A stretch of DNA of 41,420 nucleotides from contig WQWY01000021.1 of the NCBI GenBank assembly GCA_009785115.1, positions 1 to 41,420 of the forward strand. Reading direction: 5' to 3'. Within the stretch, counting starts at the first letter, position 1. Each line of letters starts with the position of its first letter. The stretch comes from Micrococcales bacterium. GTDB taxonomy: Bacteria > Actinomycetota > Actinomycetes > Actinomycetales > Cellulomonadaceae. Below are positions 30,208-39,511 of this stretch, in pieces. The translations under genes and the position numbers were made by a program. The notes under the pieces are model-generated. The model searched no databases. It saw nothing but the letters and a program-made list of their open reading frames with translations, and was not told the origin of the DNA.

Positions 30208-31113
30208 GTGACGACAGCGCTGCCTGGGTGGACCCAGACCTACGCGGGCAAGGTCCGCGACCTCTACGTGCCCGACGCGAGCCCTGAGGGCGACCAGGTC
30301 AAGGAGATGCACGGCGACGTGGTGCTCGTCGTCGCCTCCGACCGCATCTCCGCCTACGACCACGTGCTGACCCCGGAGATCCCCGACAAGGGGACCGTGC
30401 TCACCCAGCTCTCGCTGTGGTGGTTCACCCAGCTGGCCGACATCGTGCCCAACCACGTCGTGTCGACGATCGTCCCGGAGGCCGTCGACGGCCGGGCGAT
30501 GATCTGCCGGCACCTGCAGATGTTCCCGGTCGAGTGCGTCGCCCGGGGGTACCTGACCGGCTCCGGGCTGGCCGAGTACCAGCAGCACGGGGCTGTCACC
30601 GGCATCAGGCTGCCCTCGGGGCTGGTGGACGGGTCACGGCTGCCTGAGCCGATCTTCACCCCGGCGACGAAGGCCGAGCTCGGCTCGCACGACCAGAACA
30701 TCACCTTCGACGCCACGGTCGAGCTGCTCGGCCCGGAGAAGGCCGCCCTGCTGCGCGACCTGACGCTGAAGATCTACCGCCGGGCCGAGGCCATCACCGC
30801 GGAGCGGGGGATGATCCTGGCCGACACCAAGCTGGAGTTCGGCCTCGACCTCACCGGCGCCGTCACCCTCGCCGACGAGGTGCTCACCCCGGACTCCTCG
30901 CGCTTCTGGCCGGCCGACCTGTGGGAGCCGGGCCACCCTCAGCCCAGCTTCGACAAGCAGTACGTCCGCGACTGGCTGACCTCGACGGCCTCCGGCTGGG
31001 ACCGCACGTCGGACGCCCCCCCGCCGCCGCTGCCCGCCGACGTGGTGACGCGCACGCGTGAGCGCTACCTCGAGGCCTACCGCTCGCTCACCGGCGAAGA
31101 CCTCAACCTCTAG
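30208..31113 (+). CDS. purC: Phosphoribosylaminoimidazole-succinocarboxamide synthase
   Basis: PurC (SAICAR synthetase) couples CAIR with aspartate using ATP. The 301-residue product has the early GKVRDLYV motif, [47 protein letters not shown] and [10 protein letters not shown], all typical. The GTG at 30208 has no ribosome site; a short or leaderless transcript is possible. It leads the purC-purS-purQ-trmL run, with 42 nt to purS. Confidence 0.96.
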   Translation: MTTALPGWTQTYAGKVRDLYVPDASPEGDQVKEMHGDVVLVVASDRISAYDHVLTPEIPDKGTVLTQLSLWWFTQLADIVPNHVVSTIVPEAVDGRAMICRHLQMFPVECVARGYLTGSGLAEYQQHGAVTGIRLPSGLVDGSRLPEPIFTPATKAELGSHDQNITFDATVELLGPEKAALLRDLTLKIYRRAEAITAERGMILADTKLEFGLDLTGAVTLADEVLTPDSSRFWPADLWEPGHPQPSFDKQYVRDWLTSTASGWDRTSDAPPPPLPADVVTRTRERYLEAYRSLTGEDLNL

Positions 31114-31155
31114 ACTCTCTCCAGAGCACCACCAGCTGAGCACCGGGAGACCATC

Positions 31156-31410
31156 GTGGGACGTGTCGTCGTCGACGTCATGCCGAAGCCAGAGATGCTC
31201 GACCCCCAGGGCAAGGCCGTGGCTCGCGCCCTGCCCCGTCTGGGTATCGACGGGTTCGTGTCGGTGCGGCAGGGCAAGCGGTTCGAGCTCGAGGTCGAGG
31301 GGCCGGTGACCGAGCAGGTGCTGGCTGCCGCCCGCGAGGCGGCGGCGACGCTGCTGTCCAACCCGGTGATCGAGGACGTCGTGAACGTGGCCGAGGGCCA
31401 GCCCCGATGA
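31156..31410 (+). CDS. purS: Phosphoribosylformylglycinamidine synthase subunit PurS
   Basis: PurS is the small structural subunit that joins PurQ and PurL in the FGAM synthase complex. The 84-residue product has the expected [14 protein letters not shown] start and [10 protein letters not shown] strand. GTG 31156 follows GGGAGA. Its stop overlaps the purQ ATG (ATGA), so the two are made in step. Confidence 0.93.
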   Translation: MGRVVVDVMPKPEMLDPQGKAVARALPRLGIDGFVSVRQGKRFELEVEGPVTEQVLAAAREAAATLLSNPVIEDVVNVAEGQPR

Positions 31411-32102
31411 CCCGCGTCGGCGTGATCACCTTCCCGGGGACGCTCGACGACAGGGACGCCTCGCGCGCGGTACGGATCGCAGGGGCCGAGCCTGTCGACC
31501 TGTGGCACGCCGACGACGACCTGCGCGGGGTCGACGCGGTGGTGCTGCCGGGCGGCTTCTCCTACGGCGACTACCTGCGTGCCGGGGCGATCTCGCGCTT
31601 CGCACCGGTGATGACCTCGGTGATCGAGGCCGCGGGGCGGGGCCTGCCGGTGCTGGGCATCTGCAACGGCTTCCAGGTGCTGACCGAGTCGCACCTGCTG
31701 CCCGGGTCGATGATCAAGAACGACCACCTGCACTTCCTCTGCCGCGAGCAGGCCCTCGTCGTGGAGAACGACCAGACGCCTTGGACCCGGGACTTCACCG
31801 TCGGTGACCGCATCACGATCCCCCTGAAGAACCAGGACGGCCAGTACGTCGCTGACGACGAGACCCTGGCCCGCCTGGAGGGCGAGGGCCGGGTGGTGTT
31901 CCGGTATCACACGGTCAACCCCAACGGCTCGCGCCACGACATCGCGGGCATCTGCAACGAGGCGGGCAACGTCGTCGGCCTGATGCCCCACCCTGAGCAC
32001 GCGGTCGAGCCCGGCTTCGGGCCCGACGGCCCCCAGGGCCCCCGCACCGGCACCGACGGCCTGCGCTTCTTCACCTCGGTCCTCACCACCCTGGTGGGCT
32101 GA
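31407..32102 (+). CDS. purQ: Phosphoribosylformylglycinamidine synthase subunit PurQ
   Basis: PurQ is the class I glutamine amidotransferase that feeds ammonia to PurL. The 231-residue product has [12 protein letters not shown], the catalytic cysteine in [11 protein letters not shown] and the partner His and Glu in MPHPEHAVE. All three catalytic residues are present. It overlaps purS by 4 nt. PurL, its partner, is at 0.9-3.2 kb instead of next door. Confidence 0.96.
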   Translation: MTRVGVITFPGTLDDRDASRAVRIAGAEPVDLWHADDDLRGVDAVVLPGGFSYGDYLRAGAISRFAPVMTSVIEAAGRGLPVLGICNGFQVLTESHLLPGSMIKNDHLHFLCREQALVVENDQTPWTRDFTVGDRITIPLKNQDGQYVADDETLARLEGEGRVVFRYHTVNPNGSRHDIAGICNEAGNVVGLMPHPEHAVEPGFGPDGPQGPRTGTDGLRFFTSVLTTLVG

Positions 32103-32123
32103 GGGAGACGGCAGGATCGTCGG

Positions 32124-32588
32124 GTGCTGCACATCGTGCTCGTCGAGCCGCGGATCGCGGGCAACACCGGGGCCGCGATCCGGCTCGCCGCCGGGACCGG
32201 AGCCACGCTGCACCTGGTCGAGCCGCTCGGGTTCGAGATGGACGAGCCTCGGCTGCGGCGGGCCGGGCTGGACTACCACGACCTGGCCCATGTGGTGGTG
32301 CACCCCGGCTTCGGCGCGCTGACCGAGGCTCTGCCCTCGTCGCGGCTGGTCGCGTTCACCACCAGGGCGGAGCGCCGCTACACCGACGTGGACTGGCGCG
32401 ACGGCGACGCGCTGGTGTTCGGGTCAGAGCCGACCGGGCTCGACCAGGCCGTCCTGGACCACCCCCGGGTCACCGAGCAGGTGCGGATCCCGATGCTGGC
32501 GGGGCGGCGGTCGATGAACCTGTCGAACGCCGCCGCGGTGGCCGTCTACGAGGCGTGGAGGGTGCTCGGTTTCCCTGGCGGGACCTGA
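32124..32588 (+). CDS. trmL: tRNA (cytidine(34)-2'-O)-methyltransferase, TrmL-type SPOUT enzyme
   Basis: The 154-residue protein is a minimal SPOUT methyltransferase. EPRIAGNTGAAIRLAA near the N-terminus, LVFGSEPTGL and the C-terminal knot region IPMLAGRRSMNLSNAAAVAVYE are the three family motifs. TrmL methylates the wobble base of certain leucine tRNAs using S-adenosylmethionine. GTG 32124 follows purQ by 21 nt, so it probably belongs to the purC operon. A 20-bp tandem duplication covers its stop. Confidence 0.9.
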   Translation: MLHIVLVEPRIAGNTGAAIRLAAGTGATLHLVEPLGFEMDEPRLRRAGLDYHDLAHVVVHPGFGALTEALPSSRLVAFTTRAERRYTDVDWRDGDALVFGSEPTGLDQAVLDHPRVTEQVRIPMLAGRRSMNLSNAAAVAVYEAWRVLGFPGGT

Positions 32589-32610
32589 GCTTCCCCGGTG
32601 GGACCTGAGC
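32571..32610. repeat. 20-bp tandem duplication covering the trmL stop codon
   Basis: Units 32571-32590 and 32591-32610 differ at two bases. The TGA of trmL (32586-32588) is in the first unit and a copy of it is in the second. Confidence 0.85.
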
Positions 32611-32742
32611 CCCTAGAGACGGGGCCGAACCTGCCTGACGGGACGTCCAGACTCCTCCGAAGGGGTGGGAATCACCCGTGCGGAAGGTGGCTGTTTGCCG
32701 GATTCGCCCCACAATCGGTCGAGATCGACGTACATTCTCTCC

Positions 32743-33201
32743 ATGACCACTGTCGGAGAACGCCACAACGTCGGCCTCGGCGACCCCCTCGACGCCGCAC
32801 CGGCGATCCGGTACGGCCTGCTCGACACCAGCGTGCTCGTGGCCGAGGAGAACGCCTGGCCGCTGATGACCGAGCGCTTCCCCGAGTACCTGTACGTCTC
32901 TCCGATCACTCTCGCCGAGCTCGAGGCGCGGATCCTCTCCGCCCCGGACCCCGAGACGCGGGCCGTCCGTCAGAGCACCCTGGACATGGTCTCGGGCATG
33001 ACGGTGCTGGAGATCAACGAGCAGGTCGCGTCCTGCTGGTCGTCGCTGCTGGTCCAGCTCGCCTCGGTCGGACGACGGGTGGACTCCAACCACCTGTGGA
33101 CCGCGGCCATCGCCTACGCCTACGGCGTGGGCCTCATCACCACCGACACCGACCTGCACGCGCTGGACGACCTGGACGGGCCGATCATCATCGACGTGTG
33201 A
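32743..33201 (+). CDS. PIN-domain ribonuclease, VapC-like, without visible antitoxin
   Basis: The 152-residue product has all PIN acidic residues in place: Asp28 in GLLDTSVL, Glu59 in ITLAELEARI, Asp114 in RRVDSNHLWTAAIA and Asp135/Asp137 in TTDTDLHAL. It should be a metal-dependent ribonuclease of the VapC kind. An N-terminal extension of about 22 residues is unusual. The 154 nt upstream contain no antitoxin-like ORF, so it is either a solitary PIN protein or has a partner elsewhere. A TACATT box at 32731 may be its -10. It ends inside the 3' end of the convergent DUF4132 gene, overlapping it by 14 nt. Confidence 0.85.
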   Translation: MTTVGERHNVGLGDPLDAAPAIRYGLLDTSVLVAEENAWPLMTERFPEYLYVSPITLAELEARILSAPDPETRAVRQSTLDMVSGMTVLEINEQVASCWSSLLVQLASVGRRVDSNHLWTAAIAYAYGVGLITTDTDLHALDDLDGPIIIDV

Positions 33202-34900
33202 GCCCGACCACGGCGTCGGGCGCGATCCTCACCGGACGTCCGGTGAGGTCGAGCACCATACCGTCAGGAGTCGGCCTCACGGTGCGCAGCACGTCGGGCC
33301 TCTCAGGGTCGCGCTCGTCGGGGTTACGCACCGTCCACTCCATCCGTGCCGCGAGCCGGACCAGCACCGGGTGCCCCACGACCAGGCTCATCCAGGCCTC
33401 CCCCGACCAGGTCCTGCCGGTCGCGGCCGCCTCCTGGAGCCAGACCTCCTGCTGAGCCACCGTCGCACGCAGCTCGCGCCGCGCCTCGACGAGCAGCGCA
33501 CGCGCCTCGTGCGCGGCTACCACGTCGTCGGTGACCAGCGGGGCGGGCAGCGACCTGACCCGGTACCCGTCCGGGTCTCGCAGCACGAACGCCGGCTGGT
33601 CGTCGAGCGTGGCGACGAAGACCCGATCACCGTAGGACAGCCGCAGGACCCCGGACTCGTCAGCACCCGCCGTCGGCACCGTCCGGGCGAGGAGGTCGGC
33701 GGCGGTCCACCCTCGACGCTCGGCCAGGGCGGCGACGGCCCGGCTGGCCTCAGCCTGGACCCCGGGGCTGCGAAACCTCGAGTGCACCTGGAGCAGCAGG
33801 GTCGTGGCAGCGGGGTCGTCCACCCAGCCCAGCATGGCCACCAGGGCACGGCTCTGGGCCACCCGTTGCGCGTGCCAGGCGGAGAGGTAGGCGGCGACGG
33901 TCGGGGCCACCCCGGAGCGACCCGTCGCGGCGACGAGCCCGAGCACCCCTGTCGAGGCGATCGCCGACCCGGCCGGGGTGCGCAGGTGACGCGGCAGCAC
34001 CGCCGCTGTGAGCTCGTCGACCGACACCCCGATCCTCGTCTGGGCCTGGACGGCCGCCTCGGCCCGGGCTCGACGCTGGGCCTCCGCCGCGTCGATCGGT
34101 GCGAGGTCGGTCGCGATCCAGCCGCGCAGGAGCCACAGCCCCAGCTCGGTCGCGTCGGACTCACGCAGCAGGCTGGCGTAGGCGACGAGCCGTGCGGACG
34201 GTTCGGCCGACCTCATGCGCGACGCTCGTGCCACCAGCCACTTGACCACCGACACCCTGACTCGCTGCCCTGTCGCCCAGCGCACCCGGGGCGCACCGGA
34301 CCAGTCGACCCAGTCGAGCTCGGCCGGCAGCCCGTCAGCCACGAGGGCGGCGGCACGAGCCGGCAGGGTGTGGGGCTCGAGGTACCGCTCGAGCGGCTGC
34401 CCCGCAGACACCAGGGCGTCGAAGAGGGCCGCTACCACCGCGTCGTCACGCTCAGCCTTCAGGGCCCGCTCCAGAAGGTGCACCACGTCGGGCGCCGGCA
34501 CCCGGGCCAGCCAGCGCGCCGCGGCCAGACGCACCGTCGCGCGCGGCGAGGTCAAGGCGCTCACGACGACGGCGCGGTGGGCCTCGCCACGGGCGTCGAG
34601 GGCGTCCTGCACGGCTCGGCGCACGTCTGTCGGGCCTCCGAGCGCCACGGTGACCAGGCGCATCGTCCACGACTCCGGCCATACGTCGATCTCAGCGACC
34701 GCATCGAGGGCGCGGCCCGAGCCTTGGCTCAGCCGCGCGACCACCGTCTCCAGGTCGGGCAGCTCGGGGTCGATCGGCGGGGAGCCCTCGGAGAGCATCG
34801 TCATGCGGTCGTCGACCCGCTCATGCAACCGCTCCCTGAAGACGTCGCGCCCACCGCCGGGCGAGGGCGTCAGGCTACGACGAGCGACGCCTCCTGTCAC
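33188..34900 (-). CDS. DUF4132-type HEAT-repeat protein, apparently truncated at the C-terminus
   Basis: The 570-residue product has HEAT-like helices (for example ATVRLAAARWLARVP and DAVVAALFDALVSAG) and ends in a DUF4132-type region: LVEARRELRATVAQQEVWLQEAAATGRTW, VVGHPVLVRLAARMEW and VRPTPDGMVLDL. In family members I recall, sequence continues for roughly 80-100 residues after the strand that here reads VVGLT; this one stops right there, in the last codons of the PIN gene. The start is doubtful: GTG 34900 directly abuts AAGGAGG, leaving no spacer, and ATG 34804 is possible. Function is unknown; E. coli YehI belongs to the family. Confidence 0.7.
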   Translation of the reverse strand: MTGGVARRSLTPSPGGGRDVFRERLHERVDDRMTMLSEGSPPIDPELPDLETVVARLSQGSGRALDAVAEIDVWPESWTMRLVTVALGGPTDVRRAVQDALDARGEAHRAVVVSALTSPRATVRLAAARWLARVPAPDVVHLLERALKAERDDAVVAALFDALVSAGQPLERYLEPHTLPARAAALVADGLPAELDWVDWSGAPRVRWATGQRVRVSVVKWLVARASRMRSAEPSARLVAYASLLRESDATELGLWLLRGWIATDLAPIDAAEAQRRARAEAAVQAQTRIGVSVDELTAAVLPRHLRTPAGSAIASTGVLGLVAATGRSGVAPTVAAYLSAWHAQRVAQSRALVAMLGWVDDPAATTLLLQVHSRFRSPGVQAEASRAVAALAERRGWTAADLLARTVPTAGADESGVLRLSYGDRVFVATLDDQPAFVLRDPDGYRVRSLPAPLVTDDVVAAHEARALLVEARRELRATVAQQEVWLQEAAATGRTWSGEAWMSLVVGHPVLVRLAARMEWTVRNPDERDPERPDVLRTVRPTPDGMVLDLTGRPVRIAPDAVVGLTRR

Positions 34901-34945
34901 CCTCCTTGAGAAGACTTCACCACAGCGTCAGCGACAGCATCATGC

Positions 34946-34966
34946 GTCTCTCGTATTACGAGAGAC
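34946..34966. promoter_or_regulatory. Perfect 21-bp palindromic operator of the winged-helix regulator
   Basis: GTCTCTCGTA and TACGAGAGAC flank a single T. It lies just upstream of and partly over the expected -35 position of the regulator gene and between it and the divergent DUF4132 gene. A half-site GAGAGAC recurs at the start codon (35002-35008). Autoregulation is the likely role. Confidence 0.75.
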
Positions 34967-34986
34967 AAGTATCGTGTTGTCAGAGA

Positions 34987-34992
34987 TATAGT
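34987..34992 (+). promoter_or_regulatory. -10 box TATAGT of a probably leaderless transcript
   Basis: The TATAGT ends 7 nt before the GTG at 35000, so transcription should start at or next to the start codon. No ribosome site exists, in agreement with leaderless translation. Confidence 0.6.
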
Positions 34993-34999
34993 TCGCGAT

Positions 35000-35584
35000 G
35001 TGAGAGACGCACCGCCGCTGATCCCGATCTTCCGGTCACCGTTGCAGGCCGAGGTGCTGCTCCACGTGCTCACCGGCGACCGCCCGCTCACCGCGGCCGA
35101 GCTCTCCCGGATCCTCCACCGTCCCGAGCCCAGCGTCGCCCGCGAGGTCCGCCGCCTGCTCGACACCGGTGTCATCCGTGGTGAACCTCGTGGACGTCTG
35201 GTGCTCTTGCACCCCGACGAGGACAGTCCCGCCACCGCACCCTTGCGTCAGCTGCTGATCGTCACCTACGGACCGTCGGTGCACCTCGCCCACGCGCTGA
35301 CCGGCGTGGCCGGGATCGAGGAGGCCTACGTCTACGGCCCGTGGGCCGCCCGACAGCACGGTGAACCCGGCCAGATGCCGCACCAGGTCGACCTGCTCCT
35401 CGTCGGCGCCCCCGCGCGCAGCGAGGTCGAGGAGGCCCTCGAGCCGGTGCGGACCCTGCTGCACCGACCGGTGGAGGTGCTCTACGTCACGGCCCGGCGC
35501 TGGGCCCTGGCCGACGTCGCCTTCCTCGCGCGGATCAAGGCAGGCCCTCTGACCAGCCTCGTCGGGCCCGCCACTCAGAGCTGA
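35000..35584 (+). CDS. Winged-helix regulator fused to a nucleotidyltransferase-fold domain
   Basis: The 194-residue product has a winged helix-turn-helix of ArsR/MarR type (PLQAEVLLHVLTGDRPLTAAELSRILH to RGRLVLL, residues about 13-70). It is followed by a domain with YVYGPWAARQHGEPG and QVDLLLVG, which resembles the minimal nucleotidyltransferase fold. The usual G-S and D-x-D catalytic pattern is altered to G-P-W and D-L-L, so the domain is probably a non-catalytic sensor. It likely represses its own leaderless promoter through the palindrome at 34946. The gene sits between two reverse genes of helical-repeat type. Its stop lies in a 13-bp repeat shared with the next gene's stop. Confidence 0.75.
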   Translation: MRDAPPLIPIFRSPLQAEVLLHVLTGDRPLTAAELSRILHRPEPSVAREVRRLLDTGVIRGEPRGRLVLLHPDEDSPATAPLRQLLIVTYGPSVHLAHALTGVAGIEEAYVYGPWAARQHGEPGQMPHQVDLLLVGAPARSEVEEALEPVRTLLHRPVEVLYVTARRWALADVAFLARIKAGPLTSLVGPATQS

Positions 35585-35604
35585 GCCGGCCCTCAGAGCT
35601 GAGC
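35574..35604. repeat. Two 13-bp copies covering the stops of two convergent genes
   Basis: CTCAGAGCTGAGC occurs at 35574-35586 and 35592-35604. The TGA of the regulator gene is in the first copy and the reverse TGA of the next gene is in the second. Each copy is itself a near-palindrome. Confidence 0.85.
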
Positions 35605-36483
35605 GGGGTGGCGCGGCTGCGGCACCGTCGTGATGAGCCGACCGAGCCTGGCCCACGACGGGCTCTGCAGCGGCTCGACGGTGATGGAGGGACGTGAGGC
35701 GTCGCGCCGCTGGATCAGCACGCGGGTGCTCGCACGCACGGTCGGGTCCGGGGACTGGGCCAGGGCGTCGATCACACCGCCATACATGCGCAAGGTGGTG
35801 GTCGAGGCCCGCCCCAGCATCCGGGTCGCGTGGCACTGGCCCTCAGGGTCGAGATCGAGGATGTGCGAGCGCAGCACGGCGGCGTGCCGGATCAGGGACT
35901 CGTCGTACCCGCGCATGGCCGTCAGCGTCAGGCAGGCACGCGACGGGATCGAGTCGCGAGCCTCAGGCCCAGGCTGGAAGGCTGAGAGCAGCACCGCGGA
36001 GTCGGGGAGACCGAGCTGGGCGGTCATCACCTCGAGCACGGCGACGTCGAGCGGCACCCGGTGGCTCGGTGCGCCGAACACGTCGGCGAGGTCGTCGAGC
36101 AGAGCCTCGATCAGACCGCCGCCGATGGGCACCATCGTCTTCGCGATGGGGTCCTGCAGGGACATCCACAGCCGGGCCCAGCGCAGCGCGACCCGCGCAG
36201 GGACGTCACCCAGGCCGGTCAGCACGATCCGGTGCGCGGCCTCGTAGCCGCTCAGCACGCTCTCCTGGGGGCGACCCCCGACGAAGTCCGGAGGCGTCGC
36301 GGGAGTGCCGGACAGCACGTAGTCCAGCGCGTCTTCGACGTCCTCCCAGCGGCGCGGCCCTGACCAGCCCAGCAGGGTGGACAGCGCGTCGACCCACCGG
36401 GTGGGCACCTCCGCCTCCGCGCTGGAGGCTTGCGTGGCGACCTGCTGGCCGTTCCAGGCGCTGGTCTGCGTCGTCCCGGGCAT
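35593..36483 (-). CDS. Hypothetical alpha-helical protein, possibly related to the N-terminal part of DUF4132 proteins
   Basis: ATG 36483 has GGAGGAGG at ideal spacing and gives 296 residues; the frame upstream is not needed. The protein is soluble and almost wholly helical, with HEAT-like pairs (DVAVLEVMTAQLGL, ESLIRHAAVLRSHIL, TTTLRMYGGVIDALAQ). I do not recognise the family. It is on the same strand as the DUF4132 gene but is separated from it by the forward regulator gene. It may be an independent gene or the front part of a once larger helical-repeat gene. The latter is inference. Confidence 0.6.
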   Translation of the reverse strand: MPGTTQTSAWNGQQVATQASSAEAEVPTRWVDALSTLLGWSGPRRWEDVEDALDYVLSGTPATPPDFVGGRPQESVLSGYEAAHRIVLTGLGDVPARVALRWARLWMSLQDPIAKTMVPIGGGLIEALLDDLADVFGAPSHRVPLDVAVLEVMTAQLGLPDSAVLLSAFQPGPEARDSIPSRACLTLTAMRGYDESLIRHAAVLRSHILDLDPEGQCHATRMLGRASTTTLRMYGGVIDALAQSPDPTVRASTRVLIQRRDASRPSITVEPLQSPSWARLGRLITTVPQPRHPAQL

Positions 36484-36661
36484 CGCGCCCTCCTCCGATC
36501 GAGGGCGCCGTGCCCTCGCAGCCTCAGTCGAGCCGACTGACCCGACCGTACAAGAGTGCCTGAGCAGGAATGTCACGTCCATAGCTGACACCCGGTCAGA
36601 CTAGTCATGACGTTGTTGAAACCTCCGCACCGGGGAGAGGCTGTCGCAACGCCCGGACGTG

Positions 36662-36703
36662 CGAAGACCCCGGCCCTCCTCACCTGGAGAGCCGGGGTCT
36701 TCG
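36662..36703 (-). terminator. Terminator of clpC
   Basis: A 13-bp perfect stem (36662-36674 with 36691-36703) encloses a short inner CTCC/GGAG stem. It starts 8 nt beyond the clpC stop on the reverse strand. Confidence 0.8.
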
Positions 36704-36710
36704 TCGTGCG

Positions 36711-39287
36711 TCAGGCGGGCTTCAGGCCGGTGCCGCTGTCACCGGAACGGCCCGAGCCGCGCCGGGAAGAGGCTGAGACGTCGCTGCCCGACGTGCTCCC
36801 GACCGGGACGGGCTCCGCGTCGCTCTTGCGCTCGCTGATCGGCACCCCACGGAAGGTGAACTCCCCGAGCAGACCCTCGCCCTCCGCGTCCACGATCACC
36901 AGCTGCCCGGCCTTGAGCTCGCCGAACAGGATCTTCTCCGAGAGCTGGTCCTCGATGTCGCGCTGGATCGCGCGGCGCAGCGGCCTGGCGCCGAGCACCG
37001 GGTCGTAGCCCTTCTCGCTGAGCAGCGTCTTGGCCGCCTCGGTGACCTCGATGCCCATGTCCTTGTCGCGCAGCCGGGCGTCGAGCTTGGCGATCATCAG
37101 GTCCACGATCGCGAAGATCTCGGCCTGCGACAGCTGCGGGAACACCACCACGTCGTCCACACGGTTGAGGAACTCGGGGCGGAAGTGCTGCTTGAGCTCG
37201 TCGTTGACCTTCGCCTTCATCCGCTCATACGACGTCGACAGGTCGCCGCCGGCCTGGAAGCCGGTCTGCAGCCCCTTGGCGATGTCCCGGGTGCCGAGGT
37301 TGGTCGTCATGATGATGACGGTGTTCTTGAAGTCGACCGTCCGGCCCTGGGAGTCGGTCAGGCGGCCGTCTTCCAGGATCTGCAGCAGCGAGTTGAAGAT
37401 GTCGGCGTGGGCCTTCTCCACCTCGTCGAACAGCACCACGGAGAACGGCCGGCGGCGCACCTTCTCGGTGAGCTGGCCGCCCTCGTCGTAGCCGACGTAC
37501 CCGGGCGGGGAGCCGAACAGACGCGAGACGGTGTGCTTCTCGGAGAACTCGCTCATGTCGAGCTGGATCAGGGCGTCCTCGTCGCCGAACAGGAACTCCG
37601 CGAGGGCCTTGGCCAGCTCGGTCTTCCCGACGCCGGTGGGGCCCGCGAAGATGAACGACCCGCCGGGGCGCTTCGGGTCCTTCAGACCGGCCCGGGTGCG
37701 GCGGATGGCCTGCGACAGCGCCTTGATCGCCGCGTCCTGACCGACGACGCGCTTGTGCAGCTCGTCCTCCATGCGCAGCAGACGGCTGGACTCCTCTTCG
37801 GTGAGCTTGAACACCGGGATGCCCGTGGCGTTGGCCAGCACCTCGGCGATCAGCTCCTCGTCGACCTCGGCGACGGCGTCCATGTCGCCGTTCTTCCAGG
37901 CCTTCTCCTTCTCGACCCGCTGGGCGGTGAGCTGCTTCTCCTCGTCGCGCAGGCGCGCGGCCTTCTCGAAGTCCTGCTCGTCGATCGCCGACTCCTTGTC
38001 GCGGCGCGTCTCGGCGATCTTCTCGTCGAGCTCGCGCAGCTCGGGCGGGGCGGTCATCCGACGGATGCGCAGCCGGGCACCGGCCTCGTCCACCAGGTCG
38101 ATGGCCTTGTCCGGCAGGTAGCGGTCGTTGACGTAGCGGTCGGCCAGCGTGGCGGCGGCGACGAGCGCCGCGTCGGTGATCGAGACGCGGTGGTGGGCCT
38201 CGTAGCGGTCGCGCAGACCCTTGAGGATCTCGATGGTGTGCGTCAGCGTCGGCTCGGCCACCTGGATCGGCTGGAAGCGACGCTCCAGGGCCGGATCCTT
38301 CTCGACGTACTTGCGGTACTCGTCCAGGGTGGTCGCACCGATGGTCTGCAGCTCGCCACGGGCGAGCATCGGCTTGAGGATCGACGCGGCGTCGATCGCA
38401 CCCTCGGCGGCACCGGCGCCGACGAGGGTGTGGATCTCGTCGATGAACAAGATGATGTCGCCGCGGGTCTTGATCTCCTTGAGCACCTTCTTCAGGCGCT
38501 CCTCGAAGTCACCGCGGTACCGGGAACCCGCCACCAGCGCGCCCAGGTCGAGGGTGTACAGCTGCTTGTCCTTCAGGGTCTCGGGCACGTCGCCACGCAC
38601 GATGTCCTGGGCCAGGCCCTCCACCACGGCGGTCTTGCCGACACCGGGCTCACCGATGAGCACGGGGTTGTTCTTGGTGCGGCGGGACAGCACCTGCATG
38701 ACCCGCTCGATCTCCTTGCTGCGCCCGATCACCGGGTCGAGCTTGCCGTCGCGGGCGGCCTGGGTGAGGTTGCGGCCGAACTGGTCGAGCACCGCCGAGC
38801 CCGACGGCTGCCCCTCGGCCGGCCCGCCGGACGCGACCGGCTCCTTGCCCTGGTAGCCGGAGACGAGCTGGATCACCTGCTGACGCACCCGGTTGAGGTC
38901 GGCGCCCAGCTTGTTGAGCACCTGGGCGGCCACGCCCTCACCCTCGCGGATCAGCCCCAGCAGGATGTGCTCGGTGCCGATGTAGTTGTGGCCGAGCTGC
39001 AGCGCCTCGCGCAGCGACAGCTCGAGCACCTTCTTGGCGCGCGGGGTGAACGGGATGTGCCCCGACGGCGCCTGCTGGCCCTCGCCGATGATCTCCTGCA
39101 CCTGGGCCCGTACGGCCTCCAGGCTGATGTTCAGGGACTCCAGCGCCTTCGCCGCCACACCCTCGCCCTCGTGGATGAGGCCGAGCAGGATGTGCTCCGT
39201 CCCGATGTAGTTGTGGTTGAGCATCCGCGCCTCCTCCTGGGCGAGGACCACCACACGTCGGGCACGGTCGGTGAAGCGTTCGAACAT
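36711..39287 (-). CDS. clpC: ATP-dependent Clp protease ATP-binding subunit ClpC
   Basis: ClpC is the essential actinobacterial AAA+ unfoldase that feeds proteins to ClpP1P2. The 858-residue product has the two N-terminal repeats ([13 protein letters not shown] twice), Walker A GEPGVGKT in the first and GPTGVGKT in the second AAA domain, a UVR-type middle segment ([15 protein letters not shown]), the pore-loop [12 protein letters not shown], and a Ser/Gly-rich tail. ATG 39287 follows AGGAG. The 224 nt upstream separate it from the lipoprotein gene on the same strand and should contain its own promoter; I could not define one. Confidence 0.97.
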   Translation of the reverse strand: MFERFTDRARRVVVLAQEEARMLNHNYIGTEHILLGLIHEGEGVAAKALESLNISLEAVRAQVQEIIGEGQQAPSGHIPFTPRAKKVLELSLREALQLGHNYIGTEHILLGLIREGEGVAAQVLNKLGADLNRVRQQVIQLVSGYQGKEPVASGGPAEGQPSGSAVLDQFGRNLTQAARDGKLDPVIGRSKEIERVMQVLSRRTKNNPVLIGEPGVGKTAVVEGLAQDIVRGDVPETLKDKQLYTLDLGALVAGSRYRGDFEERLKKVLKEIKTRGDIILFIDEIHTLVGAGAAEGAIDAASILKPMLARGELQTIGATTLDEYRKYVEKDPALERRFQPIQVAEPTLTHTIEILKGLRDRYEAHHRVSITDAALVAAATLADRYVNDRYLPDKAIDLVDEAGARLRIRRMTAPPELRELDEKIAETRRDKESAIDEQDFEKAARLRDEEKQLTAQRVEKEKAWKNGDMDAVAEVDEELIAEVLANATGIPVFKLTEEESSRLLRMEDELHKRVVGQDAAIKALSQAIRRTRAGLKDPKRPGGSFIFAGPTGVGKTELAKALAEFLFGDEDALIQLDMSEFSEKHTVSRLFGSPPGYVGYDEGGQLTEKVRRRPFSVVLFDEVEKAHADIFNSLLQILEDGRLTDSQGRTVDFKNTVIIMTTNLGTRDIAKGLQTGFQAGGDLSTSYERMKAKVNDELKQHFRPEFLNRVDDVVVFPQLSQAEIFAIVDLMIAKLDARLRDKDMGIEVTEAAKTLLSEKGYDPVLGARPLRRAIQRDIEDQLSEKILFGELKAGQLVIVDAEGEGLLGEFTFRGVPISERKSDAEPVPVGSTSGSDVSASSRRGSGRSGDSGTGLKPA

Positions 39288-39511
39288 GGAGCCCACTCCT
39301 GTCGCTGGGCGGCCTGGCACGCACGCGCGTCACAAGCCTGGTGCTTACCGAGACTAACGGCAGCACGACCCCAGATCTGCCCATGTTCGCCACGGGCGTG
39401 ACCCTGTCAGGCCCGTGGCGACACGGCCTACGGAGGCCCGGGCCGACCTGAGCCGGGCGGGAGAGACCGACAGGACTACCGTGACGCGGGGATCGAGGCC
39501 GTGGGCGTGGG

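Noticed and set aside
33371..34909. 512-codon forward frame opposite the DUF4132 gene
   Set aside because: Composition (Arg, Gly, His, Pro) is that of a shadow; the reverse frame has the HEAT and DUF4132 patterns.
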